DNA of 6,449 nt from an uncultured Methylocystaceae bacterium (GTDB taxonomy: Bacteria; Pseudomonadota; Alphaproteobacteria; Rhizobiales; Beijerinckiaceae): NCBI GenBank assembly GCA_945956975.1, contig CAMFKC010000140.1:1-6449 (forward strand), written 5' to 3'. Positions 5,793-6,449 of this stretch are shown one piece after another. The notes beneath the pieces are model-generated. The model did no database searches. It saw only the letters and a list, made by a program, of their open reading frames with translations, and was not told the origin of the DNA. The position numbers were made by a program, and so were the translations under genes. How positions within the stretch are numbered: the stretch's first letter is position 1; every line of letters begins with the position of its first letter.

Positions 5793-5808
5793 CTAACCAT
5801 TCGTTAAC
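5793..5808. promoter_or_regulatory. CtrA box in the fliJ-ctrA spacer
   Basis: CTAA, seven bases (CCATTCG), TTAAC matches the CtrA consensus TTAA-N7-TTAAC except for the first base. A further TTAAC follows at 5817-5821. Either fliJ (left) or ctrA (right) could be the target. CtrA control of its own gene and of flagellar genes is known in Caulobacter. Binding here is inferred. Confidence 0.5.
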
Positions 5809-6006
5809 TCGTTTGCTTAACAGTCCTTTGCGTCCGGCGGAAAACCGACCGCGCGCTGGCCGGGACGATTCCGTTGGGTCATCGGACGAGGGTTGCGTCC
5901 CAACGTTCGACACACGTCTGAAGGCCGGGTTAAGCCCAAACGGTTTGTTAACCAATCGGGCGGTAGAGTTAACGGAAGATCGATTTGAGTTTTTTGATGA
6001 CATGCC

Positions 6007-6029
6007 GGGCGCCGGGCGCCGGGGGCGGG
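6007..6029 (+). promoter_or_regulatory. G-quadruplex motif in the ctrA leader
   Basis: Four runs of at least three G occur with loops CGCC, CGCC and C: GGG (6007-6009), GGG (6014-6016), GGGGG (6021-6025) and GGG (6027-6029). The first three are carried by tandem copies of the heptamer CCGGGCG (6005-6025, the last with one change). The motif ends 44 bases before the ctrA ATG, on the coding strand, so it would be in the mRNA if transcription starts upstream. Confidence 0.5.
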
Positions 6030-6073
6030 ATTAGAACCGACCTGCGCCGGACGGGGAAGGGTGGGGACTGCTG

Positions 6074-6449
6074 ATGCGCGTACTACTGATCGAAGACGAC
6101 AGCGCCACGGCGCAGAGCATCGAGCTGATGCTGAAGTCCGAGAACTTCAACGTCTATACGACCGATCTCGGCGAAGAGGGCATCGACCTCGGCAAGCTCT
6201 ACGACTACGACATCATCCTGCTGGACCTGAACCTGCCGGACATGTCGGGGTACGAGGTGCTGCGCACGCTGCGCGTCGCCAAGGTGAAGACGCCGATCCT
6301 GATCCTCTCCGGCATGGCCGGCATCGAGGACAAGGTGAAAGGCCTCGGCTTCGGCGCCGACGACTATCTCACCAAGCCGTTCCACAAGGACGAACTGGTC
6401 GCCCGCATCCACGCGATCGTGCGCCGCTCGAAGGGCCACGCCCAGTCGG
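6074..6449 (+). CDS. ctrA: cell-cycle response regulator CtrA (3' end cut by window edge)
   Basis: CtrA is a response regulator of the OmpR/PhoB type, the master cell-cycle transcription factor of alphaproteobacteria. It is phosphorylated by the CckA-ChpT relay and controls flagellar, division and other genes. The visible 125 residues are the receiver domain: acidic pocket E7-D8-D9, phospho-acceptor D51 in LLDLNLPDMSGYEVLR, conserved S79, and K101 in TKPFHKDE. Near-identity to Caulobacter CtrA runs from MRVLLIEDDSATAQ to VRRSKGHAQS. The DNA-binding domain lies beyond the edge (full length about 230-235). The ATG at 6074 is fixed by the conserved start. The ribosome site is unusual: a run of GGGG-AA-GGG-T-GGGG at 6053-6066 rather than a plain GGAGG. 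It is divergent from fliJ and 2 kb from sciP, whose product restrains CtrA in Caulobacter. In many Rhizobiales ctrA is essential. Confidence 0.97.
   Translation, partial: MRVLLIEDDSATAQSIELMLKSENFNVYTTDLGEEGIDLGKLYDYDIILLDLNLPDMSGYEVLRTLRVAKVKTPILILSGMAGIEDKVKGLGFGADDYLTKPFHKDELVARIHAIVRRSKGHAQS

Larger units (their letters stand above)
5679..5871. promoter_or_regulatory. four GANTC (CcrM methylation) sites upstream of ctrA
   Basis: GAATC lies at 5679-5683 and 5750-5754, and GATTC at 5758-5762 and 5867-5871. The middle two are only eight bases apart. In Caulobacter, CcrM methylates GANTC, and hemimethylation with GcrA controls the ctrA P1 promoter, so these sites may give the same timing. 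Random expectation in this length is one or two. Confidence 0.5.
5602..6073. other. 472-bp divergent control region between fliJ and ctrA
   Basis: I see no convincing protein gene here. The region contains two related CTCGTTG-GTTAC elements (5631-5646, 5694-5707), four GANTC methylation sites (5679, 5750, 5758, 5867), a leftward intrinsic terminator (5724-5749), a CtrA box (5793-5808), three GTTAAC sites (5803-5808, 5947-5952, 5968-5973), an imperfect dyad GGTTAA...TTAACC (5928-5953) and a G-rich leader with a quadruplex motif (6007-6029). The length and density of sites fit a multi-promoter ctrA control region like that in Caulobacter. I could not fix the exact promoters. Confidence 0.6.

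Noticed and set aside
5804..5820. TTAA-N9-TTAA as a full CtrA box
   Set aside because: The spacing is nine, not seven; the overlapping CTAA-N7-TTAAC at 5793-5808 fits better.
5641..6003. 120-residue minus-strand open frame in the fliJ-ctrA spacer
   Set aside because: It has no ribosome site, a Ser/Arg-rich random composition, and runs across the terminator T-tract and the CtrA box; regulatory DNA is the better reading.
5813..6034. 73-residue plus-strand open frame upstream of ctrA
   Set aside because: It has a non-ATG start without a ribosome site, no family features, and covers GTTAAC sites and the quadruplex motif.
6083..6439. 118-residue minus-strand open frame at the right edge
   Set aside because: It is the antisense shadow of the ctrA receiver domain, which is unmistakable on the plus strand.

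Overview
The window is GC-rich, densely coding DNA from an alphaproteobacterium, most likely of the Hyphomicrobiales (Rhizobiales). The evidence is the response regulator CtrA, the DUF1153 regulator SciP, a Rhizobiales-type FliJ, near-consensus CtrA boxes (TTAA-N7-TTAA type), GANTC sites upstream of ctrA, and a long nested palindrome of a kind often scattered through Bradyrhizobium-like genomes. Genus-level placement is inference.

Left half (1-3406): four genes, all on the minus strand, with a fatty-acid or acyl-CoA theme. In transcription order they are a crotonase-fold enoyl-CoA hydratase-like protein (2624-3406), an alpha/beta hydrolase with an epoxide-hydrolase-type Asp nucleophile (1719-2612), a GntR/FadR-family regulator (963-1634), and an ACAD10/11-like acyl-CoA dehydrogenase that runs off the left edge (1-769). 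The first two lie 11 bp apart and look like one operon. The regulator and the dehydrogenase each have their own promoter. Each promoter overlaps a copy of the same FadR-type site (core GTCGGAC; 15 of 16 bases shared). This suggests that the regulator controls itself and the dehydrogenase. A 106-bp cloverleaf-like palindrome sits between these two genes.

Right half (3407-6449): cell-cycle and flagellar control. sciP (3738-4013, plus) has a near-consensus CtrA box upstream and ends at a strong, probably two-way terminator, where it meets a convergent YbhN/UPF0104 membrane protein (4079-5068, minus). Next is a single-gene fliJ (5197-5601, minus) with its own terminator. A 472-bp regulatory region (5602-6073) separates fliJ from the divergent ctrA (6074 onward, plus), which is cut by the right edge after 125 residues.

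In Caulobacter, CtrA is the master cell-cycle regulator, activates sciP and flagellar genes, and is restrained by SciP. This part of the window therefore groups a regulator, its antagonist and a flagellar export gene. The fliJ-ctrA spacer holds a CtrA box, four GANTC sites, three GTTAAC half-sites, an unexplained leftward intrinsic terminator and a G-quadruplex motif in the ctrA leader. I see no mobile element, CRISPR array, tRNA or rRNA. Most of the coding content is conventional, and the points of interest are mainly regulatory.
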